Assembly: GCA_013399695.1 (NCBI GenBank)
Contig: VXAU01003504.1
Span: 603,746 to 667,745, forward strand
Origin: Formicarius rufipectus
Lineage: Eukaryota > Chordata > Aves > Passeriformes > Formicariidae
Direction of reading: 5' to 3'
Length of the DNA: 64,000 bases
Positions 32,371 through 46,400 of this stretch are shown in pieces. The position numbers were made by a program, and so were the translations under genes. Below the pieces are notes generated by a model. It had not been told where the DNA came from. It saw only the letters and a list, made by a program, of their open reading frames with translations, and ran no database searches. Each line of letters begins with the position of its first letter. The stretch's first letter is position 1.

Positions 32371-35300
32371 CAAACAGTCGCTCTTTATTGCTCTCTTCTG
32401 CCCCAAAGGAGCCTAGACTAGCCGAGGAAAGGTGGAGACGTGATGTCGGCACAGTGAAAGGATGCGGTAGCACCCGCCCCAGACTTTCGGGATGACTGTA
32501 CAGATCGCAATCCCTGTACTGAGAAACTTGATTTTTCAGCAGGCTGTTCCCCTCTCCCTCACCGCCGCTCTCTCGCAGGAGCTCACAGTGGCCCTGAGGG
32601 GACCACAACCTTTTGCAGTTCCCCTCCGTGTTGGTTCGTTACTGCACAGCTGACTTTCCTGTTAAAAAGAAGAAGAAAATGAAACACCTGAAAAGAAAAA
32701 GAGAAAAATAGGCAAAGCAGATGCCACTGAGGCTGTGGCCAGATTGATGGGATCTGCTCCCTGCCTGCTGGGGGATGGGGTGTCAGTAGGTTGCTGCACA
32801 GGTCCTGTCCTGCTGCAGACACAGGTTCAGTGCAGACTCCTCCTTGCATGGAGTTATCCCCATTCCAAGCCGGTGTGGCTGGGTCTGCAAAGGCACTGCC
32901 CCATCACAGCTCTGCAAAGGGCTGGTGAGCCTGCCTGCTGGTGTGTTGTGCCATTTAAGGTATGGCCTTAGAGAGAAGGGGTTTTCCCAAAGCCCTGGGT
33001 AGATCTGCACAACCCTGGTGAGACAAGCTCCTCATTTTTCCTGGGGTAAGGCTTAGTGCATCTTCTCAGCAAGGGCTGCTACTCGCTCACTTTGGATGCC
33101 TTGCATTGGGTAGGTGGCCGTGGGATCATATTGCTGAAACCTTGACCAGATGTGTGCCCTGAGCTGGTGGTGGGGACTGAAGGCTGGTGGTGGTGTCCAA
33201 GGACTGGTGGTGAGGTCTGCAGGGGATGAGTGTTGCTCCACAAGCATGGCCAAAGGGTCAGTGAGCCGACACATGGTGCTTGCTACACCAGATGCTTTCC
33301 AAAGTGCTTTATCTGGGCTGATAAGCCCCTCTCTTCCCCTCTCCTTCGGCCTCACCACAGTCAGCAGCTACTCCAGGAGTCTGGCAGCTCTGTCACCTTG
33401 CAACTCTCTGCTTGGGAAAAGGTTTCCATTCCAATGGGGTTCATTGGGCACCTACCAAATCTGGGATTGGAACGTGCTGGAGGAAGGCATCAGGGATTGC
33501 TGGGAAATCCCCGATGACACCATCAAGGAAACTGGTACTTTGAGGATAATGTTGCAGTCAGGAAGTGGTTTAAGAAGCAGTGCAGAAGTTTAAATTGAGA
33601 ACATACCACCATTTCTTCCTTTAATGCCACTAATTGCACATGGTGCTGGAGCATGATAATATAGGCCAGGTACAGAGCTACCACTTCTTGCTCTTAATAA
33701 AAGCTCTCAGAGGAGAAGTGAAGGCAAATGTTGAAAATCCAACAAACAAATCATAAAAACGAGGACAAATCCTAGCTCTGAAAGGCTGCAGGAAGGGCTG
33801 CTCTGTACACCCACACTGTGGAGCCACTGGGGGATCACAGCAGCAAAGGCAAAAAAGGATTTCTCTTACTGCTCTATATGGGGAAAGGTTGGCTCCCAAA
33901 TATTGTGCCTGGCAGCACCTCTTTCGAAATCATCCAGGTGTGAGCCATGACACCTCCAACCTCAGGCAGAAGTTGGATATTTTGGTGGAAGCCCCTTGGA
34001 GAATGAGCTGCTCAGAAGCAACCTGTTGCATGTGCTGAGGCTGTACAGCAAAGCTCGTGGCAAAACCCTGCCTAATTTTGAGGCCAACATGAGCTCAGCC
34101 TGAAAGGCCTGAATTCCAGGTGCTTCATGCAGGCTGACAGGGGTGGTGACTGGGTCCATTCTGGCAGCAGCCATCGCCCTCAACATCGGCTCTTTGAGAA
34201 AATCGGAAACACAAGCTATTCCTCCAGCAGCATGTTCCAATGACTACGCCAGTAACTTGAATGTCCTCAAAGAGCAGACTAAAAGAGCTATAGAAGGATA
34301 ATTTCATCTCCCTTTGGCCTGAACTCTCTTTTACTCCTGCTAATGGCTTCACATGAAGGAATCCAGATGCTAAAAACAGCAGTCACGCCACAGAGCTGGT
34401 CTGTGACCGTGTGTCACACTTCCCCACTCTCCTGGCTGGATGAGCAGGGAAGGAGCCTGGGAGCAAAAACCCAGCTGAGCAACAGCTGCAGTAACTGAAC
34501 AACTGCCAGCAGCCACAGCAACTCATGAACCAAAGGGAAAAATCCCACCTGGAGTAAACCAGAATGATGGTTGGCTAAAAAAAACTGGACAGAGCAAACA
34601 TCACAGCCCTTGATGGCTCGGAAAATGAAAATTAAATTTTAAAAAAGTCAGTGTGCTTGGAAAGGGGATTTGTGAAATGGTAGCCTGGTCACCAGTTCTT
34701 TGGGTCTGTGTCCAAACCAGCTGGACTTATGCAGCCAGAGGGGAGGTGCTCCCATAAGCCACCCCTGCTGCACCAGGAAGGATCTTGTGCAAGAGAGAAC
34801 TCTGCAGGACACAATTCCTCTGGCAGTGCATTGATGTGTATGTTCAGCAAATACATCTGTTTGCAGTGGAGCAGGATCTTGCATCCCCTGGTGACACTGG
34901 TTGGTGTCTCTTAGCCACCAGCACCCATCAAAAATCCCCCCTGTTGGATCATTTGTGCTCAGCTGGGGGTTGTGGGGCTGATTTGTACAAGGTTTTGGGG
35001 CCTCCAGCCCTGATTGGGGATGAAAATGGCTCACCCAGTGCCACTCCTGCCAGGGCAGCATTGTTGGCAGTGGAGCAGAGGGGCTGAGATAGTTGACTGC
35101 ATTCTTTAAATGCAGGAGTAGTTTGACAGCCAGGCTCATGCCAAATGATCCTAATGAAAAGCAGCTGCCTCATTCATGCCTGTGAATAGGATTGTCTGTG
35201 CACCATTTTGCCCTAATGGAGTCAAATCAGAAGATAGGAATTTTCTTTTCACATAGAGAAAAAGACTTGCATCTCAAATCTGGTTTGGAAGACAACCTGT

Positions 35301-36149
35301 ATCTGAACATCCCAGCATCTGCTAAAAGCTCAGCCCAGAGCAGTCAGATTATCTCAAACAGCCTTAAATACCTCCCCTTGCCTCCAGCCACTCTGTAAAA
35401 CCCTCTAGCAAGAGGGATACACTTCATATCACACAAACCTCTTGGCTCCCAGCCTTCCCTCACTCTCCCAGGCTGGTTTCTCTGTCTGGTCCCTCCTGGT
35501 TGGCCTCTTGCTTGTGGCTCATCCCCAGCTGGGTTTGTGTTGTACAGGCTCAGATAAACCCAGCTTAGCTTTCCTCACTGAGCGGGCACTCATTCCAATG
35601 AAAACTTGTCTACAACACGAAGGGAGTGTAAGCTGGGGTGTCTGCCCAGCCCAACCATCACCATCCAGAGCAACAGTGGGTGCTGCAGCAGTCAGTGGGT
35701 GTGGACATGGATGGACAGAGAAGCAGGAGTCCATGTGAGAAGTGAGGAATGCTGCTGGGGGGGGAGGGCAGCTTGCCCTGCCCATCCCATCCCACCAGAC
35801 ACTGAGGCAAAACACCTCCCAGTTTCCAAGTGGCCTTTCCTTCTCAAGGCAGTTACACAGCCAGCAAAACCAGCTGAGAAATGGCATCTACCACCTTCTC
35901 CAGCTGTACAGTCTGCTGAGGAAGGAAGGAAGGAAGAAAGGAGAACCAAAGCGTTACTGCTGTAAACCTCAAGTGTTAGGTTAAGAGTAGAACTGTAAGC
36001 ACTGAGCAAAGCCACCACTTTGCTCCCTTTCTCTGCTCAGTTAGTCTCACTCAAGAAGTTGGCAAGGTGTCTGCAGAGCCAGAGTTACTCCTCCTTCAAA
36101 AGCCTGAGCTTTGGGACTGTCATTCTGGGGAGCTTCACGACAGCCAGTC

Positions 36150-36705
36150 GAGGGAGGGGATTGTCCCGCTCTGCTCTGCACTGGCGTGGCCTCACCTCGA
36201 GTCCTGCCTGCAGTTCGGGCACCACCGTGTAAAAAATACACTCAGCTATTACAGAATGTCCACAGGAGGGCCACGAGGATGGGGAAGGGTCTGGAGAGGA
36301 AGCCATACAAGGAGCAACTGAGGGCACTTGGTCTGTTCAACCTGGAGAAAAGGAGACTGAGGGGAGACCTCATCGCAGTTACAACTTCCTTGTGAGGGGG
36401 AGAGGCAGGCATTGATCTCTTCACTCTCTTGACCAGTGACAGGGCTTGAAGAAATCACATAAAGCTGAGTCAGGGGAGGTTTAGGTTGGGTATCAGGAAA
36501 AGATTTTTCACCTGGAAGGTGGTTGGACACTGGAACAGGCTTTGTAGGGCAGTGGTCACAGCACTAAGCCTGTCAGAGTTCAAGATGTGTTTGGACAATA
36601 CTCTTGGGCACGTGGTGTGGTTCTTTGGGTGTCCTATGCAGGACCAGGAGCTGCACTCAATGATCCTGATGGGTCCCTTCCAACTCAGCATATTCTATGA
36701 CAATG
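36150..36705 (+). mobile_element. CR1 LINE, ORF2 C-terminus and 3' end
   Basis: In the plus direction it reads LLQNVHRRATRMGKGLER, LFNLEKRRLRGDL and the late FFTWKVVGHWNRL region, ending with the CR1 3' UTR: ggaccaggagctgcactcaa, tgatcctgatgggtcccttc, caactcagcatattctatga. This is a 5'-truncated copy with a complete 3' end. Confidence 0.92.
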
Positions 36706-36894
36706 GAGACGCCAAAGCAAATGACCACTGCCTACATGGAATAAGCTTGTTGTGAAAATAAGGAAAATAATTTTCTCATGTGTAGTTATTACAGAGTTTA
36801 TGTTCTGGAATGTTATACTGCAAGCAGTTGCTAGGACCTTTGTATATTAAGAAAACAAAGGCTTTTTGGGCTGGCTCCTGACAACACTAATGGT

Positions 36895-37445
36895 GAACAT
36901 CAGAATGGCCACCAGGTCAGGCCAGTGGTCCATCCAACCCTGTTTCCACCTCCAACAGCAGTCATGAGCAAAGGAACGGGGAAGAGCTAGAACAAGATGA
37001 CCACATAAGTTATTTGCCCCTCCCTCCAGTTGGCTTTAGTTCAGGTGTGTTCTAAGCCAGGTGTGATTTCTGCTCAGGGACACCTGCCACACAAGTACTG
37101 CACTCCTGACATGGACTCCCTATTTCAAGTACTTGCCCAGTTTTCCCTTGAGCCCATCTGGATGTTCAACATCCCAAACTCTTCAGGCTGGTTGCTCCCT
37201 TAATCCAATGCCTGCTGTGTATAAAAAAAACCCATCGTTTTTTCTTGTGGCTATGGCTGGCTACTGTTGAAGACCCTTCTTGCTTTTCCAGACTACTCAT
37301 GATCATGTAGCCTCCTGTCATGACCTTCTTCAACCATTTCTTTCTAAATCCAAGACTAATACCTCACAGAGATTGAAACTGCTACATGTGAATCCATGTG
37401 GTCTCCTTCTGCACCTTTTGCAGTTCTCCTCTGCCCTTTGCGGAT
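36895..37445 (-). mobile_element. Ancient CR1-like copy, heavily diverged
   Basis: The plus strand contains the pattern of an old amniote CR1 3' region in reverse: ccagtggtccatccaaccct, catctggatgttcaacatcc, a cttcaggctggttgctccct stretch, and a ttcttcaaccatttctttct, aaatccaagactaatacctc ending. This family is well preserved in turtles and crocodilians and far older than the other CR1 copies here. The match is from memory and edges are approximate. Confidence 0.6.
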
Positions 37446-40400
37446 GAGGAAACCCAAACCATGTGTGTGTTGAAAATATGGATGGACCATGGATTTACTC
37501 TGTCCCTTTCCTTATCATGTTAGGTGTGCAACTGGCTTTGACCACTTCCCACCCTACATGCAGCAACCCCAAGATCCTGCTCCAGAGCAGCTCCAGATTC
37601 CACCTCTCCCCTCACTGTGTTGCCTTCCATCCATCTTCCTTCACATCTACCTCTCATTTTCCTTGGCCTCCTACAGCTCCTTCTGAAGATCCCCCCAGGC
37701 TGCCCATGTCCTCATCACCACCACCCCGAGAGACTTCCCCTCATGGCCAGGCTGTCCCACCCCACTGCTCACCTCCAGTTCAGTGGGAATATGTTGCAGA
37801 TCACGTTGGTTCCTGCAGGAAACTGTCCTGTACTTGCCTGCCTAGGACCGAAGATGGTGAGTGAGGACAGTCCACATAACTGAGGTCTAATTTCTGCTAC
37901 AGACCATTTGGCTCTCCCCAGAATTGTGCCTCTCTTTTTATTCTCACAGCAGGTAGCAACCTGTGCCCAAGAGGTTAGGGGCAAAAGTTGGTCACTGAGT
38001 TTTTATCTGTATTTATGCAGCACATCTCAGATGCTCCTATCCTCTGCAGTAGCTCCATGAGTCAGTGTGGAATCATCCTAGAGCTGAATTCCAGTTTTCA
38101 TTTCCCCCCCACTCGCCCCAGAAAATGTCAGCCCAGGAGGATACAACACAGCTGGTAAGAGCACTTCAGCTCTTCTCTTTATCCTGTTTCTTAAATACCA
38201 AACTATTTGTCCTCCAAGTGTAAGTTTACGAGATTTTCAAATCCTAACATGAACAAAAATTCCCTGGAGTAGAGGCTGGCATCGTGCCACACTACGTATC
38301 ATCATAAAAGACAAATTCCAGACACTGGGTCACTCAGAACAGACCAAAAGAAAGAAACTCAGAGGGAGTTTCAAAAGAAGTAGGTGTGAGGGATGTTTAA
38401 TATAAAGCAGCACTAGTTTATTCAAGCAAATGCTGGGTGACTAAATGAAATGCTGGTTGTTTTCTTTCACACAATTTGGGCCCTTTCCTTTCCCAGATCT
38501 CCCTTCTGGGAACAGAAACATCAGCCCTGAAGCACCATGTTTATCTGCTCACTCTTACAGAACTGCACCCACAGGGGTGCTCTGGTGTCTGTTTAGCCTC
38601 TGGAGATATGCAAGGTGTAAACATGCATCCAGAAATATGCTGTCCAGAGTGTTTTTGAAACCACAGTGCTTCACTTGAAATTATGGACAAGATACAGACC
38701 CAGGAGAAAAAAAAAATAAAACCCAAAAAGTCTCTCAAAAGTTTCTGTACATCAGTTTCCCACCAGGATTTTCATCAGGAGTTTTGTTGGGATGCAGGAG
38801 CGGGCCAAGGTTCCTGCCTGGGTTGCCTCTGGCTTATGAAACCCTTCCAGCTGTGATGACCTTGGCTGCCCCTCAGCAAGTGGCAGGCCCTTCATTTACA
38901 AAAACCACTCCCACTCCAAGCTTTTCCACTTGTGTTTACACACCCTCCTTCCCCCTCTCCCCTGCAGAGAAGCAGAGGAAGTTCTTTTGGCAAGGCCCAG
39001 GCAACAAGAGGCAGGCAAAGCACATTATTTGCTGCTCCCCGTGTTCCTGCGGGGCCAGCTTGCTGCTGGAAGGGCACAACTGCTTCATCAGAGGCGTGAG
39101 GGAGGTCTGGCATCAGCCTGGCCTCTAACCCCTTCTCTGAGCCTGGTGAGACTGGGAGAGGGGATGGCTTTAGCATTTGGGCTTCTCCTGTTTGCTGCAG
39201 TGCCTTAGGGCACAACCCTGCACAGCCACCAGGTTGGAGGGTAAAGAGAAACTCCAGCGGGTTATGCAGGAGCTCCTCTCCAGGCAGACACTTTGGGGAT
39301 GGATGTAAACAGGATGGTGTACAAAGATGTGTCTTCTCTAGAATAAATCCCACTCAGCAAATGTGGCTTAAGGATTTCCTGGGCAGTGCACAACAGTCAT
39401 GGACACAGCTGTGGTCTGAGAGTCTCCCTATCCCTGCTTGACCTCTACAACCTCCTGCAGAGATCGAAGTTCATCCATGTCCTCTCCTGGTTTAGATGAG
39501 GAACAACAGAGTGTCACTGAATTCAACCACAGCTTTCTCTGCAGAGAGGTTAAACTGTAAGGACTCACTTTGCTTCCCCAGCAGGGCCCCGGGGAGTTGC
39601 CCAACACCGAATAAACAGGGACACAATTTCATCAAATGCCCTTGTTGTTGGGAGGCATGAAAGGCAAAGGGCTGAATCACAGATGTGGGGAATGAAGAAC
39701 TCTTCTAATTATTAAGTGCCATTAAAAACTTGAGGGCAAAACTCACCTGTGTAATTAGGTCAGCATCAATTATCCTGGGTGAATGATTCAGATCTCCCTG
39801 GCAATAAACACTGCCTACACACAACTAACATCCTAAAACAGGGAAATTCCAAAATGGACCAAGAGAACAAACAAAAATAAATCCTGAAAAGGATATTACA
39901 CTCATAACCACCCACCTGTGCACAGACCAGGTGGTCCATGTTGTGTCCTGCCCTAAAACACACTCAGAGTAAGGAGAAAGCACATGCAGGCATGAGAGGA
40001 CCCTCCCATGTGCTGGGACTGCCTGGGAAGCAGATAAAGGACCAGGCACCAGCTGAGATTAAGGCCATTGTGCCAGTTCCTTCTTCCAAGACACAGGCAC
40101 ATATTTCACTTCATCTTCTAGCAGGCAGCAGCAACCCCATCACACAGGATGGCCCAGGCAACACAGAAGACAGCTGGGAAATGTAACAAATTCTGGCATA
40201 AGCAAATGCAGTTTTGGTGGAGCAAATAGTAGGAAGTCAGTCCCAAACTTAGATCAAATGTGACATTTTTGAAAAATGTTGAGATGCTTCAATTAGAGTT
40301 CAAAGAAAACCCCTCCATAATCCCCCCTCTGTTTCCAGCAGTTCTGAAAGCTTGTTTTCTCACACTTAATACTCTTTTCACTTATAAACAGTTCATCTTG

Positions 40401-43400
40401 CTTTCCTGTGAGGAAGAAAGCCCAGTTATTAAAAATCAGGAAGCCAGAGGAGAACAAATGGATAATGGGCATGGAATAAGACCTGCTGACATGTGTCACA
40501 TGAAGGCACCCTTCATGGAGGGTGGAAAAACAAACCTGTTCAATGCAACCACAAGTGTCTAAACCTTCAATTTTTCTGTTACACTTTGTTACTAAGAGAT
40601 TAAAAGGGCATCAGATTTAAGTTGTATCCCCGATGGCTGTACCAGCAACACCCACTGGGGATGGTCCACTCCAAAAAGACAACAAGGATACCCCCTGTGC
40701 TAAAACCACATGCCCTACGGATTTTCAGGGGCAACCTGAGAATCAGGCTACCCCCCTGGTAGCATCTTTTCCTCCCCAGAGAACATTTCAGCAGCACTGC
40801 AGGCTGTTGCTGAGCAGGCTCAGGCCATGCAGGACAGCAGGGGTAGCACCCTGTGCACACTCTGTAGTCTCACACTGTTCCTGCGGGTCTGGAGGAACAA
40901 AGTGTTTGGCTCAAAAGCCAAGTTGCCACCCCACAAGTACATTTTTTCAACCTTTCAGGCACAGTTTAGAGGCTTGGATGAGAAAAGAGGGGTTAGTACT
41001 TGTGTGTCCACTCCAAATTGCATGGTAGGGAGGAGGGAGCTCACTTACTTTCTCAATCTTGGAGTGCTGGATACATAATGTTCATACAGCCCATAATTAC
41101 AGGCAAAGAGCTCTGTAACCTAAAGGTTAAAAAGACAAATTCCTGAAAGATAATCTTGTTGCCTGTCACTCTGTCACTGTGGTCTCGAAGCAGTTTCTAA
41201 TGATTAAAGGCGCTTAGGAACTTTTTGTTCTTCTTCTGAGGGGCTTGAGGACCAATCCAGCCTTAGTTAGGCCAAATACAGCTCTTTTCTTCAGTACACT
41301 TTAGAACAATCCAGGTTATATTTACATGGAGAACAGATGACAGCTCTAACAAGAACAAATTCTCAGACTAGTTCCAACGAGGAACCCCTCTGAAATCTGA
41401 AGGGCACGAACAGAGCTCACCTATCTTGAAAATCATCCAGTTTCTGGGGGTCATAAAGCATGGGTTGTGTTTCCAGTGCCTTGACAGTGATGCTCATCTT
41501 CTCAATCTAAACACCGTTACTGCTGATCACATGGGATGGTATCAAAAGCACGTAGGACGGACTTGAGAAAAGCAACAATTCATTGGCCTCTCTGTATTTA
41601 GTTTTGCATATGCAAAGTGGTCAACAACAGACAAGATGATGAAACTTTCAGACCTCTTGGGCAGCTGCCAAACATGTGTCTAAATCAAAAGCCTTCCCTC
41701 ATGTGAGATTGAAAGGAAAAGAAGACAAATTCCTTAAAAAAAAAGAAAAAAACTCATTTCTCACTGCACCTAAATAAGATATCCATCAAAGCAAGGGGTC
41801 ACTTGTTCCTTCATCTCAGGGATTATTTCCTACCAGGGCAATTGTTTACCTGAAAGCTTTTGTAATGTCTGTTGGGGGGAATTTCTTGCACACCCCAACC
41901 CTTTTCTTTCTAAAAAATCATTTGTATATGCTTGAATACAGGACAGTAAGAAGTGCAAACCATGATGCAGATTTTGGAAAAGAAAGAAAACACAAGGAGC
42001 CTCCAGGTACACAGACATGCTTCTAATTTCTTCAATGACACTGCTGAAGGCGTTTCAAATGTCAGTAAAACTTTGTTCTAAAAGTGGGTATTTTTAATTT
42101 CACCTTTACCCACAGGTGAGCCGTTGGGTTTGATTTCCACAGAGAGACATGACAGACTCCCTTCTTGGCAAAGAGTAGTTCTAAAGACAGAACATAAATC
42201 ACACAACTATTTCCAGCTCTCTCGCAACAGCTAACACTCTAATGTCACAGGATCCCTGGAAAGTGAGGGCACAAAATACTAAGAACCAGAATGATCCTAA
42301 AGGTAGACAAACAAGGAAGAAGGGACTTGAAGGATGGTGCATTCCGAAGTTACAAAACTATCTGCAAATGAAGGGTTTATGTTCCCAAAACTTGTGACTT
42401 CCTTTCATGCAGGGCTTTCAAACACTCACCACACAGGAGTTCTGGCTGATCTGCGGCACAACTCGGATGTGGTGTCCCCAAAAGAGGCAGAATTCAGACT
42501 GTCATGAGATAATTGACCTTCTTGGAAGAGGAGGAGTATCGGTGGCAGTGAGAGGAGAAGTGGGGGGAAAACAGATGACACGTTTCAGATACACGAGGAA
42601 ACACAGATGAATCACTTACAATCTCCTCGCACTGTGGAACTCTGCCAAAATTTAGCCAGAGGGATGGAGTAAGAAGGGGAAAGGACACAAAAATACAGCC
42701 TCAACAAATACTAAGCTGCAGCTCTTGGCTTTAAAAGCAAACAGGGGAAGTTTGGGGATTATTTCTAACCCCTGTAGAAACTCTCTCCAAATCTGTCCAG
42801 AGCAGTTTTGTTTAAAGAAATTACAATGGCAGGGACAGTAGAAAAGCTAACACCACACCCAGGAAGTTTCCAGCTTCTTTTGCAGCTGAGCACTTCCCCC
42901 CACACACACCCCACTTTTTGAAAAAGTGATAGAAGGCTCTGAGAGAAGTGATTTTGTAAATTTTTTTAAAACTGAACTCTCAGGCAAATCCCCAGTGAAC
43001 ACTGTCCAAACTCTCTCTCCTCCCTAGTCCAGAGGTCTGTCACTGAACATTAAGCCAAAGAATGAAGTACCTTAAGACACCTCTGTCTGAGGGAGTCACA
43101 ACCCATCTGCTGGAAGGATCCATCCATCCCAGTGAATCCAAAGAGGTGTTCCTGTTTCTCTGAAAACCTCGAGAGAACAAAGACATGATGACAAAGCAAG
43201 AAAGATGATTTATTTAGACGGGGGACTTAGCAGCAAAGACTGGAAATGACACAGGTTGAACAAGCAGAGGTAAATCAGGGAGCCTAGAAATTAGAAGACT
43301 GATTGGAATTCTATATAAAATCTGAGCGTGTGCAAATTTCTATGTTGTTTTATTTCTAACAGGCAATTGATGTGTATTCCAGTGAATCCCCTCTCTCAGA

Positions 43401-46400
43401 AGAAAGGGGGGTAAGATGAACTGAAGGGCTTCACTTCTGACCAGTAACTTTTCAGAACTTGACCAACAGCAACAGGAGAGACCTTGAAGGCAGAGATCCC
43501 ATCTCTCCATCATCCTACAGGGCTGAATGAATTCCCTTTGAGCCAGCACAAACCTGACATCCCTGTCCAGTTCCGAGGTGAGTCACACTTGCCAGGTCTC
43601 TGCAATAGCACCACATACCAGACTGCTGACCTGAATGTAAAAATTGAGCTATAAACTTCCAGGGGCAAGTTTTGAGGCCTCCCTCCACAGTTCCTCAGGG
43701 GGCAGAGATGCTGCAATGCTGTCAGTGCCCCAGCCCTTGCACCACAGAGGGTGCTGAGTTACGAAAACATAACTAATGGTCTGAAGCCCTTAGGCTTGAG
43801 GGCAACTTAAAAACATTATATATACACCTGCAGTAACACGAAAATAGAGAAAACAGAGCAAAATTTGAGCTCACAGAGATTTGTTTCGTACTTAAATAGA
43901 TGTTAACAGAGCCTGAAGTGATGGCTGACACACCGAGACCAGACTGTGTCCAACTCACCTCCTCCAGTCAGGCGTTAGACAGGGTACAAATGTTAACAAA
44001 TGAAAATGGGCTGTTTATCTTTTGAAAAGGCTGACGTGCAAACCCCACAAGGTGCTGGTGTGCCACCCCTCAGCAGAACCTGCCCAGAGCTGTTTAAACA
44101 CCACTTTGAGCAGGCCGGGCCAATATAAATATAACAAACCGTGATTAGCAACCAAATACCTGATGTGAGCACAAGCCAAAGAAAAACTGACCTGCTCACG
44201 TTTTCATCACTGTTCCCATTTTAAAAATTTGCTCCGGGTTTCCTTTACTAAGTTCTCAGTCCCGCTCCTGTTCTCACCTCGATCCAGCAACAGCTTTAAG
44301 AAGAGGAACACAAGGAAGGGAATTTGAAGAGGGATGTTTTGTGCTGGCGCTGATTGGCACTGCCCCATTCAGAGCCACCTCCGTGATCATTGTCAGTAAA
44401 AGGGATCCATATTAAGCAGCTCTCCCTGCCCTATTTGCTTTGCTAAATTGGATTCATGACTATTCTGTGAGAATGAAGTAGTTCAGTGTAGTCACGAACT
44501 CATTTGGATTGGTGCCCTCAAGCGAGCACAACTTCAGTGAAAACCTAATGCATATGAGGTGCAATAAAGCCGGAAGGGAAAGGCCAAAAATTTCAGGGGG
44601 TAAATTGCTCACTGTGCACTAGATCAGAACAACAGCAGCACCAGATAAGAGCCAGACTGCTCATTACTGCATCACAAAGCCCAGGGTTTAAGAATTACCT
44701 GCATGTTGATCCTTGCTGACTTGCATACCTAATGCAAAAGTGTTAGTGAATTCTAATCTGCTGCTCTGCCGTATTTTCCAGCCCAAACTCTTGTGACGTT
44801 CGGCTTTCTGTGCTCCCAACACAAAGCAGAAAAGATTGCCAGGAATTCTCTTATCACCGGTCCTGTCCAGTGCTACATTTCACTCCAGCCTACCTAACAA
44901 AACAGAGCTGGGTAGAGGAGGAGGGGAGCCGAGTGTAAGTGCATACAGGCTAAGTAACCAACTGGCAGAAAGCAGGGACTCCATCCTCTAGAAGATAAAC
45001 ATTATAATTTGAGCATTAATTATAGCTCATTTACCTTCCTTAGCCTGTGTTTCCTCCTCCCAACTGGATTTTGTAGCAAAGGCCTGAGCCTTTATACAAA
45101 CAAGCTAATGGCTTCTAATGGTTCACCCTGATCCAGTGTTATTTAATCACAGCAGCACTTCATTTTCCCTGCTGTAATTCAGGGAAGAAAAAAAACATAA
45201 AGACTGTATCCACATTCAACAGTGTCATTTAAACACCTCATTTCAGTTTTAAAAATCCATTATTTCCATTGTAGTGAAATTTTCTCAAGCTTTCATTTTA
45301 ATAGACTCTCTTCTTTAAGAAAAAAACAATAGAATTTTTAAATATTTAAGTAGTTGAGAAAGATACATTAGAATACAGCAGATACAGGTTGTTGTATGTG
45401 CTTTGTAAAGACTTTTCATCTTCCATTTCCCAAGTGTCCCAAATCCCATTCCCATCACACTTCTGGATGCATTCTGTCCCCTTGTCTCTGTTATTTATTT
45501 CACTTACTCTTCCTACTCCAATTATTTGTCAAACAATTCTTTCTCCAGGGAAGCGGACCAGAGGCACGATGGCACAGCACAGTCACCAGCACTTCTCCAC
45601 ACTCACAGTAAACAAAACTGCTCAGTCATTTCCTTCCCAGAACTCTTTACCCCATCAACTCAGCCTCTTCCTCTCCCCTCTCTCATCACTTCAGAAGGTG
45701 GGGAGATGCTTTCTCAGGGCATTTCTCCTCAGCAAGTACCACTCAGCCTGTTTTCCTTTATCATCAGGCTCATCCTACGCAAGAGGCCTGTTTTTTATCT
45801 CCTGGTTACAGGAAGGGTATGAATTGAATAATTAATGCTGGCTCTCCACCAATCCCACTTAATATCACACATGTGCACTCCACCCTACTTTACTCACACA
45901 ATTTAATTCTTGGGCTCTTTTCCTGTCTCTTTTTTCTGCAGCCCTCTTTTTTTTGTTTGTTTGTTTGATGCTTCCCTGGACCTCACCAGGATATTCAGTG
46001 CTCACTTGCCTCTGTCTCTCTACTCAACACTACCCCTCTCTTTCTCTTCCCCTCGACGAGGGGCGACTAACAGTTAACACACCTCTTAACACTACACCTC
46101 TCCTTGCATCTCTCATCATCAGCATAACTTACTGTCTTTCATTTGGCCCACTCTTGACAAAAATATCCCACTAGTATTTAAAGCAATAGAGTGCTAGGAA
46201 GAACAGACTAGGAAGTGACACATGCACAGTAAAAGCTGCAGCTCCTTCAGAAAGGTGTAATTCCTCATGAGGAATGACAAAGCACAAGGGTCAAACCTCA
46301 GAGCACAGTCTGTCTTTCACCTGTCCTGGGGTCGACATGATCACCTACCGAACAAATAGGATGGAAGACCAGACCACCTCACCTCAGCCAAATTAAAATA

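Larger units (their letters stand above)
28461..36149. other. Intergenic, no gene recognised
   Basis: Holds the block at 29.64-29.86 kb, a moderately CpG-containing stretch at about 31.6-32.2 kb, the A/C-rich tract, imperfect ggtggtg-type short tandem repeats around 33155-33215, and a small (GGAA)n run at about 35919-35940. Open frames at 31689-32495 (plus) and 31877-32608 (minus) owe their length to low complexity. Confidence 0.5.

Noticed and set aside
31689..32608. Frames of 268 (plus) and 243 (minus) codons
   Set aside because: Both run through the A/C-rich tract, giving Lys/Asn/Thr or Phe/Leu/Val runs. No domain, and no splice-supported neighbours.
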